Under the pieces are notes generated by a model. It did no database searches, was not told the DNA's origin, and saw nothing but the letters and a program-made list of their open reading frames with translations. This document shows positions 37,932 to 50,513 of a DNA stretch of 64,000 nt, in pieces. This DNA comes from Plantago ovata (taxonomy: Eukaryota > Streptophyta > Magnoliopsida > Lamiales > Plantaginaceae): NCBI GenBank assembly GCA_028274465.1, contig CM051456.1:118002880-118066879 (forward strand), read 5' to 3'. The position numbers and the translations under genes were made by a program. Numbering within the stretch: position 1 is the stretch's first letter; the number at the start of each line of letters is the position of its first letter.

Positions 37932-38448
37932 AATGTAAAAGTCAAATAACTAACAACACTTCTTTGTTTTAACTATTTGATATAGATGGTTCATCAAATG
38001 CTATGAGAACATCCTTTCTGTATTATTAGGTAGCAGAAAACTTTTTTTTTCTTGCTCCATTTAATAAAATTATAGCTCTTCACTACTTTTGCTGTTAATG
38101 TAAGGGATAAGTTCGTTTTGAGCATGTAACTTCAAGTTAAGAATCAAGATTATTCTCAATACATGAACAGCTATTGTAACCTGAAACCGGTGCATGCATT
38201 TTTCAAGTAAGCTTTTCACATGAACTGGTAATTCGTAAACTGATTTATATTCAAACACGACTTCATCTTCACCACATTACAGTTAGGTTTCACTTATGCA
38301 ATTCAAATAAAATTGGAATATGGCATACACCAGAGTAATATAATTTCCAAGTTGCTGAAACCGGGCCTCTGGCAAGCTAAAGGCAATAAAGATTCAAGAG
38401 AAGCATGAAGTTATTATTATGGAAAATATCCAGTGTTGGTATGGATAC
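37932..38448. other. Intergenic, convergent gene ends
   Basis: Between the GEX1 stop and the stop of the minus-strand oxidoreductase. AT-rich, presumably both 3' UTRs; AATAAA lies near 38063. Nothing else seen. Confidence 0.5.
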
Positions 38449-40005
38449 TTACATCTGAACAGCTTTATGACCATTCTCTATAGAATTCAGCACTGCATCC
38501 ATGACGAGTTGAGTACTTCTGCTAGTAAGAGCCCATTTTGTATCCGGTTTAAGTCCGATATCCTTAATGCCTTTAACCAGGTTGGAGAACTCTTGAAACA
38601 TCCTAGCCTCCTGCGGTAGCTCAGTAGGCACGTGAATTTCTTGAGGTTTCACATTCCAGCCAATATGCTTATCAACAAATTTAGCACCAGAAGTGAAGCA
38701 AAATGGTGCGGAAGTCTCCTCATAAGGTATTATCAAGTCTTTAACTTGAATTGTCCCTTTAGAACCATAAACTGCCAGATCCATCGTCTCGTGTGAAACA
38801 AAAGAACAGAACAACGTCGCAACAACTTCCTCTTCCTCCCAGTGCAAAGAGGCACTGCAAGTTAAAAGCACTCCAGCTGAATTTTCAGAGTACTGGGCAG
38901 AGCAGTTACAGTCGTTGGTAGTTTCTGGTTCATAGCCCATAATATGGCACCAATGCAGTACCATCCAGCATCTCCCAATGCACCAAGAGAATCTAAATCT
39001 GGCTTTGCTCGTATGTTGTCCTGTAGATATTCTGGCGGAAAGAAATATGACGACGAACTGTGGATCTGATAACCATATCAATTTTAAATTCAATCAGAAA
39101 TGAAATATAAATATATAATCAATCTGCTATATGAAGCTATAAGTTGAGCTGAAAATTATCATTATCTACTACTCCTATGGAGTAATATTCATTCAAATAC
39201 ATTAGCAGATCACATTCTAATAAAAAGCAGATTATTAACTATGACATAAAAGAAGATTATCGATGGAAACATGCAACCAAATGTGAATATCATCGAAAAC
39301 AAGAGACTTTCTTGGCATACTTAGGCTATCTTATCTTCGGCTCAACATAACTGAACTTTATGAAGTTGAACTGAACATAAATGTAAATGTAGTATAAAAA
39401 AACAACTAAGCAAATCATAACTTTCTTCTCAAAATAAATAAAAACATGAGAATGAACTGGACCGAATGAATCTAAACTGAACAGAACTGAAATTGATGAG
39501 TTACGAGCTTTCAACGAGAGAGAGAGAGACTTACAGCCTTAACACGGCCAAAAAGCTCAGAATTGGACAACAAATCCTTAATCTTGGCAGTCCTGGGGTG
39601 ATGATACCACATACTAGCATCCATAAACTGCACTCCATTGGAATCACAGGCTTGAAGCATTTCATCGAGCACCTTAACGTCAATAGCAGTGGGCTTCTCC
39701 AGCACCAAATGCTTGCGTTTTTTAGCAGCCATCACCGCCCATTTGGCGTGCAGGGTTGTGGGCAGTGGCATGTAAACAGCATCTACGCATGGATCGTTGA
39801 GTAATTCGTCGTAGCTTCCGTAAATCTTGACTTGGTCTGATGATAAGTTGTTACGAGTTGCGAAATGTTTGGCCTTTTCAATGGAACGGCTGGCTACGGC
39901 CACGACGGAGGAATTTGGGGATAAGGTTATGGCACGGGACATTTTCCTGGCGATCTCCGCGCAACCCATTATCCCGAAACGCACTCGGCTTTCGTCTTCT
40001 GCCAT
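38449..40005 (-). pseudogene. Gfo/Idh/MocA-family oxidoreductase with a one-base frameshift
   Basis: Two exons: 40005-39535 (157 codons, MAEDESRVRFGIMGCAEIAR onward) and 39065-38449. The N-terminal Rossmann fold is clear (GIMGCAEIAR, VASRS, MPLPTTLHAKW, EKPTA). The C-terminal domain shows DSLGALGDAGWY, EVVATLFCSF and PQEARMFQEF. The best family match is the plant At4g09670-type NAD(P)-binding oxidoreductase of about 362 aa. The two exons total 1088 bases, one short of 363 codons. The frame through ALPST and the frame from NSAGVLL onward differ, placing a one-base loss at about 38880-38900. As read, the protein would stop early after about 220 residues. Substrate unknown. Could be a real null allele, or a sequencing error in an otherwise intact gene. 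Confidence 0.75.
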
Positions 40006-40228
40006 TTTCCTTCTGTTTGTTTTCAGTGTTTTGCGATGATGATTTAGTGTTAGATAGACTGATAGTGTAGTATAGAAATGGAGATATAATATACTGGCTG
40101 TGTTTATGTGATGAAGAACAAGACCACGTGTCACAAAACACTTCTTCCAAATTGGTATGGTGAGGTCTAGCCAAAATCCAAATCGGTAATTAACGAGATC
40201 GAAATTCGTTAGTTTATAAACACTAACC

Positions 40229-40288
40229 TGCGAACCAAATGCGCAACTCAAACACTAATTTCAAACTTCAAACACATCATCAGAACTA
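40229..40288. repeat. Direct repeat, copy 1 (partner at 47220-47282)
   Basis: TGCGAACCAAATGCGC followed by CACTAATTTCAAACTTCAAA and CACATCATCAGAACTA is found again at 47220-47282, about 7 kb away in the same orientation, with few changes. Confidence 0.8.
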
Positions 40289-40354
40289 CAAAAATTATGC
40301 GAGCGAGCGAGAGTCAGAGAGTGAAGTATTCAGTTTATATTTATGATTTCTCTT

Positions 40355-40567
40355 TTACAAATTATGACTACTTTCATCCACCCACTTAAAGGAGTGAAGG
40401 TCTGAGGGAATGCTCCTGCTGTGCCAGGTCCTTGTCATGAGGCTGACATACAACAGTGGAACCGTGGACATCAGAGCACCTCTCAGTTGTACATGCTGCA
40501 CAAGGCCAGTCGAAGGGTCATAATTATCAACCAGCTTCTTCTTATGGCCAAACGCAACGATTGACAA
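40355..40567 (-). other. Unrecognised 70-codon ORF, possible gene fragment
   Basis: The ORF reads like natural protein (NYDPSTGLVQHVQLRGALMS, then SLMTRTWHSRSIPS) rather than random AT-rich translation, and local GC is higher than its flanks. I do not recognise the family. There are no clear partners or splice signals. It may be a terminal exon or captured fragment. Confidence 0.25.
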
Positions 40568-41615
40568 TCAAGTTAGAGATGCATTTATCTCACCAATGGC
40601 AAAATCGTAAATATGAAATAAAATAGAGAGCAAAATCGATTTAGAACGTTGATTAATAAATAAATAGTTTTATAAATATAGTGTGTGTGCGCGCGCTAAA
40701 TAACTTCATAATACATTACATCCATTGACCAATGTTCATCAAAATTCAAATGATTCTATATCTCAGTATTAGTAAGACGCACATGTTAAAATCATAAGCA
40801 TCCAACCTAAACATGATATTCTAGAAAAGAAACTACACTACAATTCACGATCGTAGTTGCACATCCATTTTAATTTATTTTTTAATCTCCAACTATTCTT
40901 ACATGTCGATTAATCTTCATCCAGATATTCCAAGTTAGTAAAAAAACTACCCAAAAATTAAGTGAGCCAGACATGTTTATATTGGTTAAAACTTAGAACC
41001 CACACAAAGATGCTAATATATTAGCAGAGCACATACTCCAAGTCCGACACCAAAATTTCGTGGAATGGATTGATGGATTTTGGAAAAATACTTTGGAATT
41101 TTGGGTCATGTCTTAAAGCGCACTTTATAAATTCTTAAAGCGAATAAGAGCGTGATTTTCGCTCAAAGAGCGCCAGACATAGAGCAAAGAGGTTTAGGAG
41201 CGATTTATGTCATCTAGCTTTTTTTTTTACACCTTAATCCCTGATAGCATTGAGCAAAAGAAAGACTTAAAAACATGTGGGTAATCGTATTATGTTACTT
41301 CATATGAATCATATCCCAATATAAGTTTTGTATCATGTATACTATTCCATGTGACCAGCGCTTTCTGTCACCTCCTCTTTCCCACTCCACAAGAAGAATC
41401 TACATATCCTCAAAATTTAAAAACCTTATTTGGTGAAGGGATGATTTGCATATAATAACTAGTTTTTTTTCCTTAAGCGGCAAAAATACATAAAATAATT
41501 AGTAATTGATAACATCACTCTTAATCAACAGAACTAACTCTACCTCCATAATTTGCATACAGACAAATATTAGAAATTGTGTGCAATGTAAAATGTGGAT
41601 TCGCGAAACATTGTA
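40568..41615. other. Intergenic, no gene seen
   Basis: AT-rich unique DNA up to the target site of the nested hAT element. Confidence 0.5.
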
Positions 41616-41831
41616 GGTGGTGGCAGGGGCGAGCCCACCATGTAGCAAGGGGCAGCAAGTGCTCCCCTGGATTTTCAACGTGAAGTTGCTATTATACTCT
41701 TTCTCAAATATATAAATTGATTAATAGATAAAATAGTTTAGTTTGTACGATAAGTCTGTGAACAGCTGGTTTAGCACTAGGCAATTTAGAGTTGGAACCA
41801 GGCGAACCACATATTATTGAAACTTTTTACT

Positions 41832-42080
41832 TTTTTTCTTTTCACTTTTTGGGTTTGAGGAGCACTCAGTAGTAGTATGAAAAAGAAATTGTTCTTTTCC
41901 TTTTATTTTATTTTCTTTTTGGGTTTTAGGAGCACATTTTTATTTATAAACCATATTTTTTTTCTTTTCACTTTTTGGGTTTGAGGAGCACTCAGTAGTA
42001 GTAGTATGAAAAAAATTTGTTCTTTTCCTTTTATATTATATTCTTTTTGGGTTTTAAGAGCACATTTCTATTTATAAACC
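41832..42080. repeat. 126-bp tandem duplication in the outer hAT
   Basis: CACTTTTTGGGTTTGAGGAG at 41843 recurs at 41969, and the following GCACTCAGTAGTAGTA and GGGTTTTAGGAGCACATTT parts are duplicated too. Confidence 0.85.
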
Positions 42081-42229
42081 ATGTAGTATATTTTTTCATT
42101 CTTTAAGATTTCAGTTTTATTCGATTTTGGATTCAACTTTTAGGTAACTTTTTTGTTTATAGATAATTTTATATATATGTGTGTGAGAGATATTAATAAA
42201 CTATATTTGATCATACTATAGTATGTGTA

Positions 42230-44105
42230 CAGTGGCGGCCCAAAGCCTGTGCAGTCAGCCCAACTGCACAGGGCCATATTTTGGGCTGGGCCTTGAGGCC
42301 CAGTAGGCTCTACAAGGCTCTTTTCTCCTTCTCTCATCCCTCCTTCTCTCATCCCTCCTGGATTTTTTAATTCTGAATTTTTAGGGGTTCTTGTATGTTT
42401 CATGTTAGGAAACTTGTAATTTTGATGAGCAATTAACCATGCTAAATTAAGGAAAGTCCAGTAATTAGTACTCTTAAGGTCCATAGGAATTTAGAATTTT
42501 AAGGACATTGTAAAATAGGAACGTTTGCTGAAGACTTAGTGTAGGTGTTAGATAGGTGTTTTAACCGCTTATGATGTATCTTGTTTTCTGAAAAGAAAAA
42601 CAACCTATTGAAGCATTTGCTGATGATGTACTTTGTTTACACAAACAAACTATTGAAGCATTAGAACCTTTCAGAAACTTGAAGAATTTGAAGACTAAAG
42701 AAGATTTCTGAAGATGGTATCCAAAGGCACATGTTGCTCAGAAAGTGGAAACTTCAGCAACAGCTTGCATAAGTGAAAATCTAAATCACATAGTAGGTTG
42801 TGCTTGCTGAGACTGAGACTGGCCACTTGCTGAAATACATATGTGACCTCCTTGCTGAAAGTACTTGCATTTGCGCTCCAACGTTCATATTTGAATTTCA
42901 TTCAAATGAACATTAAATGCAAAGTAAGCACGCGAAAAACATGAAGACTAGAAGACAAATAAAGGACGCTGCTGAAAGTACAAAAGCATGATAATGACAT
43001 CTTAAGGAACAAAGCCTTAGAATTCGAAATTCAAACGGCTCCCTTGATTCACTATAAATAGAGGTCATCCGGCAAAGAGTTGAAGTGTGTCAACAACGTG
43101 ATCAAACTCTCACTTGTGCGTAAACACTCTACCCTTCTATACTCTTCACTGTCATTGATCCGTTCCAAGACTTAAAGCTTGAAAAAACTACTTGTGAAGA
43201 AGTAGAACATACACGGCTAAGAAATTAGTTAAGTGTTCTTTCTTTCGAACAAGAACAAGTCTTGACACTAGAAACAATCAAACTTGTTTACTGCAAAGTA
43301 TTCAAAGTTTTATTTCTTAGATTACTTGTTGTAGCTGAATAAGTTATAATTATCTCATCTCAAACCTCTCTAACTGAAAAACACCCTTTCAGGCGTGAAA
43401 TTCAGGGGGAACTTAATCAAGCATAGTGTTGCTGATTATAAGTCCCAAGTTTGATGGAGAACAAGGTTTCGTTCTCTAGTTAGGTTGGAAACGAAGCAAT
43501 TGTGCTTTGGTTTCTGTCGAATCACTCTAGATAGGTGTTGTAAGGAACCTCAAACTTATCTTAGTGGATTCAGTCCTAGAAAGGACAAAGTGGATTAGTT
43601 GAGAGATTACGCCACTCTCAGATACCACTATAAAAGTGTTTGTGTGATTTACTTACTGCATTTAGTTTTCAGCAAAGCATATCTATTTGTACACTGTCAC
43701 TCTGTTCACTTGCTGAAACTATCACTTACTGATAAAGCACTTATTGTACAAAGACTTCCGCTCTCTGAATTTAAGTATCAGTAAAACTCGTTACTGAAAA
43801 GTAACTAGTACTTGCTGAGAAAGTTAAGTATCAACAAACTCATTACTGAAAAGTAATAAGCCCTTGTTGAGAAAGTTTTTAAACGACGAAAGTTTGAAAA
43901 GACTATTCACCCCCCCCCTCTAGTCTTTTCTTGTTGTTTAAAGGGACCAACATTTCATAATATTAATTTTTGAATCTCTTGCTAAATGTTTTGTAGGCCG
44001 CGTAATTTGTTTCTTTAAAAAAATATTGTACTTAATATTAGTACTTCGGGTTCGAGCCTCGTCTAAATGTTCGCACAGGGCCACCAAAACTCAGAGCCGC
44101 CCCTG
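42230..44105. mobile_element. Inner hAT element (1876 bp)
   Basis: Termini CAGTGGCGGCCC and GAGCCGCCCCTG are inverted relatives, flanked by the exact 8-bp duplication TATGTGTA at 42222-42229 and 44106-44113. No transposase ORF. The interior has a CTATAAATAGAGG TATA-like motif near 43050 and a TTCACCCCCCCCCTCTAG stretch near 43906 typical of Copia-type LTR ends, so it probably holds LTR-derived DNA. Confidence 0.92.
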
Positions 44106-44178
44106 TATGTGTAGCCTATACTATATCGATAACTAAAACTATATGTTTTATTTACCGAAAGTCAAAATCTTTAACATT

Positions 44179-46599
44179 TTTTTTAAATCAAAATGCATTA
44201 AAAATAACTTAAGAGTTACATAGATTGTTCCTAATAACTCTAGTAAAAGTCTTATTATCCTGATCTATTACATTCTTAATCCATTGTGGACAACAGTCCC
44301 AAACAAAGCAAAAACATTGATCACCATTGTCATTCAAAGGTCTTTGTGGATCCCCAAAAGTTAGTTTGCTTGCTTCTTTTGCGATTGTATCAGCGACCTG
44401 GTTGCATTCTCTGTATACGAATTGGATTTGGACTTCTTCCATTTCTTTCATTCTTTGGACCGCTTCCCTCAGCAGTATCCGTTGGATTGGTGTTGCTATC
44501 TCTGGACTACAAAGGCTATTTATGAGGAATTTTGAATTAGTTTGTATAATCACCTTTTTTAGGCCTAAATTTGTGCACATATGTATGCCAATCTTTAGGC
44601 CATAAAATTATGCAGTGTTGTGATCAGTTCTTCCCAAAAAAATTGCAGCAGCATTGACAAATTTTCCATGCTCATCTCTTATAATGCATCCGGCTCCTAC
44701 TTGTCCAGGTTCTTGTAAGACAGAACCATCTATATTAACACAGTGGAAACCAGTAGGTGGTGGATTCCATTTACATGGAATTTCACCTACTTTTTGTACT
44801 ATTTTCGTGTTGATACTGCTCTTTGTATGATTTATCATTTCCAAGAGTTGCAACTTAAAATGATAATCATTCAATGTTTTCCCTCTGAAAATTTTTTCAT
44901 TTCTAGTTTTCCATACCATCCAACAAAATAAAAGAGCATTGACCTGTTCTTCTGAATTTTGTTGTGTATGAAAAGTTATATGAGCCAAGGGATTGTTGTA
45001 TGTACAAATTTCAGAATTTATGATCCATGATCTTATATTCTGAAGAGCAGAACATCTAAAGAATAGATGCTCCATGCTTTCTTGTTGCGTTTCACACAAT
45101 TGACAGATATCATTTTGCACAATATTGTACTTAATTAGTCTGTCAGACGTTGGTAGTCTCCCATGTATGCAAATCCAAAGGAAGAATTTTACCCTTGGTA
45201 TAATTTTTATGTTCCACAGTTTCTTCCAAGGCCATTCCACCGTACTTTCCTTTTCCTCATTTAGCATAAGGAAATTGTAAGCACTTTTAATTGTGAAAAA
45301 AACCGTTCTTTGAGCTACTCTATACGAGCTTATCTTTCATATCCTGAGAAGGAACTGGAATTCCAATGATCTCCCAGATAAGCTCTTTTGGTATTAGATT
45401 GGAGAGCTTATTTAAATCCCAAGATTTATTATTTATGACGTCTGACACAAGCATTTCAGGTTCCCGGATATGATGAACAAAATCATAAAGTCTTTTGTTC
45501 TCTACCCAATTATCATTCCAGAAGGAAGTGTTCCTTCCATTTCCAACCACACTTTGCATTCCAGATGCAAATTTGTCTTTAAGTTTAATTATATTCCTCC
45601 AGAACCAACTATGGTTAGGGTTAGAGGAAGCTTCAAGGATTGTTGTATTAAGGAAGTACTTACTCTTATAGACCTGATACCAGAGCGAGTTTTGTTTGTT
45701 GTAAAACCTCCACGAGTGTTTTAGGGTATAAGCATCATTGAGTAAGTACAAGTTCATTATTCCAAGTCCTCCTTGAGTATAAGGTTTGCTAACTTTTGAC
45801 CATTTTATTTTTCCTTTTTTCTTGCCATTTCTCTGTCCATCCCACAGAAAAAATCTATTGATCTCCTCAATCTTAACTATACAAGATACTGGTATCTTAG
45901 CTATTGACATGCAATAGGAAGGTACAGCGTTTGTAACAGCTTTAATGAGCTGCGGGTTAATCTTCCAGGGTAAGATAAATATTTTGAGTACCAATTGCTT
46001 ATGTTGGACATTACTCTGCTTATAATTTGATCAAAGAGATCCCTCTTTTTATGTCCCATAAGAAATGGTAGCCCAAGATACTTATCTGTCCTTTTATTCG
46101 GAATAACCCCTAAAGATTGGGTGATTCTTGTTTGGTATGTACAGGGGTATTGTTGGAGAATAAAATTCTACTTTTTTTATCCAACAAACCTTCTGTCCAG
46201 ATGCCACAACATAGGTTTTTAAAACCTCTTTTATTGTTTTCATAGACTTTTTTGTTATTCTGCAGAAAATTAGGCAATCGTCTGCAAAGCATAGAATCGG
46301 AATTGTAGGGCCATGTGAAGAGGATTTAAGAGGTGTAAATTCTTTTTATTCACATTTTTTCATGAGAAGTAGCACAAGGAGTTCTTGGCAGAGGATAAAA
46401 ATGTAAGGGGATATGGGATCTCCTTGTCTTATACCTCTCGTTGGCTTCCAAGTATCTGAGAGCGATTTATTTACCATTTATTTATCTTGACTGTAAAAGA
46501 TACTACGGTCTTTATACAAGTGAGTATCAGGTTTTTAAAACTTGGTGGGAAGTTGAACTTTGTAAGTGTTAGCTCAATAGAGTCCCACTCAAGTTTGAA
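44179..46599 (-). mobile_element. 5'-truncated L1-type LINE with RNase H, degraded
   Basis: Minus-strand element; its 3' A-rich end abuts 44179. Flanked by CTTTAACATT at 44169-44178 and 46600-46609 (10-bp duplication). Reading 5' to 3' on the minus strand: late RT motifs (EWDSIELT at 46590, IRQGDPISPYIFIL near 46430, CFADDCLIF near 46285), then 45994-45320 (RT thumb and connection, FLWDG, KPYTQGGLG), 45267-44608 (zf-RVT: WNIKIIPRVKFFLWICIHG ... CQLCE ... EHLFFRC, followed by the start of RNase H: VNIDGSV, GCIIRDEHG) and 44580-44209 (end of RNase H: NQVADTIAKEAS). Several frameshifts and stops separate the ORFs, so it is dead. Endonuclease and ORF1 are missing. Confidence 0.88.
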
Positions 46600-46614
46600 C
46601 TTTAACATTACTAT

Positions 46615-46966
46615 TTTTTTTTTTGAATCAGCAAAACTTTTATAAATTAGTGAGCATCAGGAATGCTCCATAATAATTACATCATACACGGAGCATACTC
46701 CGGAAGCAATCAAAAAACCGTATCACCAATACCGATCCACACCATTCAACTATGCCATACAAACTAGCTTAGACCTCAGTACCTCCACACAAATACCTCA
46801 CTAGAAAGATATCTCCCATACAATACTGCTACCACTGCTAACCCACCTAATAAACTACAAACGCCTTTTCTAACCAACTAAGAACATCAATCCACATCAA
46901 AGTAAAAATCTCTGAACACATTCAATTCTCACATCAACAAGAGTCACCATTGTGAATTCTTAACCA
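46615..46966 (-). mobile_element. 352-bp LINE 3'-end fragment
   Basis: Starts with a T run then GAATCAGCAAAACTTTTAT, the same tail type as at 4905. Flanked by an exact 17-bp duplication AACTTTAACATTACTAT at 46598-46614 and 46967-46983. It inserted at the 5' junction of the larger LINE, so it is younger. Confidence 0.88.
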
Positions 46967-47219
46967 AACTTTAACATTACTATAGTATGTGTAGTATGAT
47001 TTTTACTGGTAGAATTATTGATTTATTTAAATTAAGTTAATTTACAATAAACTCTCTAGTTACTTGTAAATTCACTTTAAAAAAGTTTTAACTAATTTTA
47101 CAATTAAATTTAATACTTTTAATGTCTAATATACTTTTAAATAAAAATAATTGTGCTCCCCTAAATATAATTTTTGCGTTCGCCCCTGGGTGGTGGTTAT
47201 GACTTGTGCGAATTTGTAC

Positions 47220-47282
47220 TAACGTGCGAACCAGATGCGCGCACACACTAATTTCAAACTTCAAACACATCATCAGAACTAA
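47220..47282. repeat. Direct repeat, copy 2 (partner at 40229-40288)
   Basis: Same 60-bp block as upstream of the oxidoreductase gene. It lies just outside the right end of the nested hAT complex. Confidence 0.8.
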
Positions 47283-47436
47283 CTCTATATAAAATCAACA
47301 GCTGAACCAATGATTATAGCATAGTTGTAAAAAAAGAAAAAAAGAAAAAAAAATCCCAATAAAATAAAAATTGTTAACAACAGTACACTGTAAATTTGTA
47401 ATTCGATATGAATTTTGAGCAAATAAACTGCTCATC

Positions 47437-47553
47437 AGTCTTGCTCAGCACAATCAAGAGCGACTTTGATGTTTGTGATGGTGGAGACAATAAGAGCATG
47501 CACGCTCACCACAGACTCCATCAGTTGATTTGAGGGTGTGTTACAACACACTA
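47437..47553 (-). pseudogene. Fossil C-terminal codons of the HD-ZIP IV gene
   Basis: Directly after the TAG at 47553-47551 the frame would continue as conserved HD-ZIP IV tail. About 10 codons later a one-base shift is needed, after which LMESVVSVHALIVSTITN and on to a stop at about 47437 is recognisable. So the ancestral end lies here and is now untranslated. Confidence 0.7.
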
Positions 47554-50455
47554 ATTTTGGAAAGCAACTGTCAACAACGAACCATTGCAGTGAGACGTTG
47601 CCGTGCTACTTGATGCTTTGAACCTCTTATCATCGTGTCCATCAGGGGATATTACAAATCCTGATGGAAGGATTGGCACTGATGTGTGTTCTCCACCACT
47701 GGCCACGGACAAAACTGTTTGGAGAACAGTTGGTGCGTAGATAACCATACCTCCAAGGTGGTCAATGCTACTCTCTTGAAGCAGCAACTTGTTCGACTCA
47801 CTGAGTACCAGAGGCTGTTTCAAATACACATAATGTCAACAAATATTTTTAGTATAGCTTTTAAAATGGGTATAGTTTCACAATATCTTCATAGGAAATA
47901 GCATTTGATACACACATCCTCTTCTTATGAAGATAATAATCAATACTTTTCACTTGGGAATTTTTTGCGCAAATTATGTGCTACGGTTTTAATCCTAGTT
48001 ATCTCATATCTCTGAACTAAGTGAACATAAGTCATATTTCACATTAAACCATGAAAATATAAGGTGAGTTGATTCTGTTCTAGTACCGTAATATCAAGCT
48101 ACTAATTCAAATTTCAAACATATGATTACCTGGAGTACGGAGACGCAATTCTCAGGTTTTATCCCAGTTGGAACTTGAATGATTTCATTGACCGGATTCC
48201 CATTAGCCAATACATCCCACTGCAGCAGAACACATAAACTTAATTTTCTAGATCTTTACAAATGATTCGAGAAGAAAGAGAAAAATTACATATTTGAGTA
48301 GTGTGCACGAGAAATGAGCAAGTTAATGCACCTGAGCTCTCCTTATTTTATCTTTGAAGAAGTCAAAGAGATTCTTGTGTGAAATTGGAAGCCAGCGAGA
48401 AGCAGCAGCAGTAACAATCAAACCTTCAGGCTGGCCTAGTCCACTGCTATTTCGCAACCAGAATCGAACCCCACTATTGTTTTTATCGGAATTGTGGCAA
48501 AATTCTAGCTTCTCGGGCATGCACAATGCTTCAAAGAAGCTCTGCACCATCCTATGAGAAAGTTTCATTAGATTTCTCCGACCTTCAGCAATGTCAATCC
48601 CTGCAAAACCAAAACAAGAAACAAAGAATATTTTATCTTCGTCGCCATTGCATTATAGCCATATTTTCATAGCACAGGAAGCAGCATGACAGGTTAATTT
48701 ACCCCCTCCAAGACCATGTTTAGGTAACATGGTTAGATCCGTTGAGAATGTGATTTTCTCACATACCCTACAGAGGCTAGCAATCCACCTTTTAGCTCCA
48801 TATGCTGTAGAATCATATACCAAGTCTCTGTATAAAGGATGAGTCTTCAATGCTTTATCATTTACTTGAACATGTTCGATCCATGTAATCTGCAAAGAAG
48901 TATCATTTTCAATAAGGTGAGTTACAAGAATGCCAAAAGTAGACAATAGATTGAATTATGAAAAACAAATGAAGACTGAAGAGTGGACTAAACCAGATGA
49001 AATGTTGGACCGCAAGTACTTTGATAAAGTACTCACATTAGTATTGCACTGCGCTTGCACTAATAGATCCGTCGCACTTTTTGCAAGTGCAGTGCAATAC
49101 TAATATGAGTACTTTATCAAAGTAAAGGGCACAAAAGCATATAAGTAACCTTGTAAGTTGTAATCATATTAAATTTTAGTGTTTCACAACTTCAAATTGA
49201 ACCATTATAAAACACAAGCATGTTGAGTTTTACTGTAATTTGTTAACTATCATTGTACCACCCAGAAATGTTGTATGTGAATATCATACTAAATGACCAA
49301 CCATGACTATATTTTGGACATATGGCAGAGTTAGAAGAAATGTCCCCAATTGAACAGATATCATGAATATTAGATGACTTAACTCATACTCTACAACATC
49401 CAATTACTACTATGATCCTGATCATGCAATTTCCAAGGAGATAAGCGAAATCAAGCCAATTTGAATTTAGTGCAAGAAAGAACTCACATTTGATTTCCCA
49501 TTCAACAGATCTTTGATCATACACCCCGAGGGAAATCTCCAAGCATGAGTAGGAGCAACGTCCTGAAGTTCTTTAATAAAATCATAGGATACTTTTACCA
49601 TCACCCATGTGTTTGGATCAACTTGTTGGCAATAGAGAATAGAATAGAATTCTCGAGGAGCCACAAGAGGAGATAGAACATGCATTTTTTCGTAAATCTG
49701 TATGAAGAATAAAATGTATGGTTTATCTAAACCATTATAAAAAGAAAAAAATATGGAAAAGGTTATGCATTATGCTACATGTTAAATTAACATCACGCGG
49801 TAAAAACACGACAGACAAAGCATCAATCTTTCAGTTGTTAAATGGCAGAGAAAGCTAAAATAACTTACTCATTCGTCGGAAAAACCTGCCATGACACTCA
49901 TTGTTTAAACACATCATAAATTTGGAATACTTGATGGTATCGGTCAGGGGCGAAGCTAGAATTTTTAAGTACCTAAGGCTCAATGTAAATATATGCTACA
50001 TTTTTTAACATCGACAAATTTATTTTTCCAAACAAATAAAATTTAGCCAAATGTTGATGGAATTAGTCCATTTTACAAGATTGCACATGAACAAAATATA
50101 TATTGAGTAGGGCTATTTTTTATTTTCTTAGAAAAACACCTACATAAACTACTTTTTGTTTCATTTATTTAAAACATACAAATATTTTTATTTTTTTTTA
50201 ATTTGGGTGGGGAAGGGTGCTCAAGCACCACCCCTGCTATTCTTCCCTTCGCCCCTGGTATCTGTGGGAAGGACATGGCATGAGCACTAGACACTTTCCA
50301 TTTTCATATGTACTCTTTTTAATATGATTTTATATCTGCATTGAGTCAGCATAAATGCTTTCCATTTTCACTGCATACAACAAATTGTGATTTCATCCTA
50401 CATATTAATTATATATCATATTGAACGAATGTAATGTGATTCCTGGCAACAATAT

Positions 50456-50513
<58 letters not shown>

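Larger units (their letters stand above)
41624..47188. mobile_element. Outer hAT element, host of three nested insertions
   Basis: Begins CAGGGGCGAGCCC and ends ...GTTCGCCCCTG (inverted CAGGGGCGA termini). It is flanked by the exact 8-bp duplication GGTGGTGG at 41616-41623 and 47189-47196, the hAT hallmark. Removing the three internal insertions with their duplications leaves 881 bp without a transposase, so it is non-autonomous. It contains a 126-bp-period tandem duplication at about 41832-42080. Confidence 0.92.

Noticed and set aside
38449-38460. GTAAGT at the oxidoreductase stop as a splice donor to a third exon
   Set aside because: The protein end already matches the family length and no downstream exon is evident.
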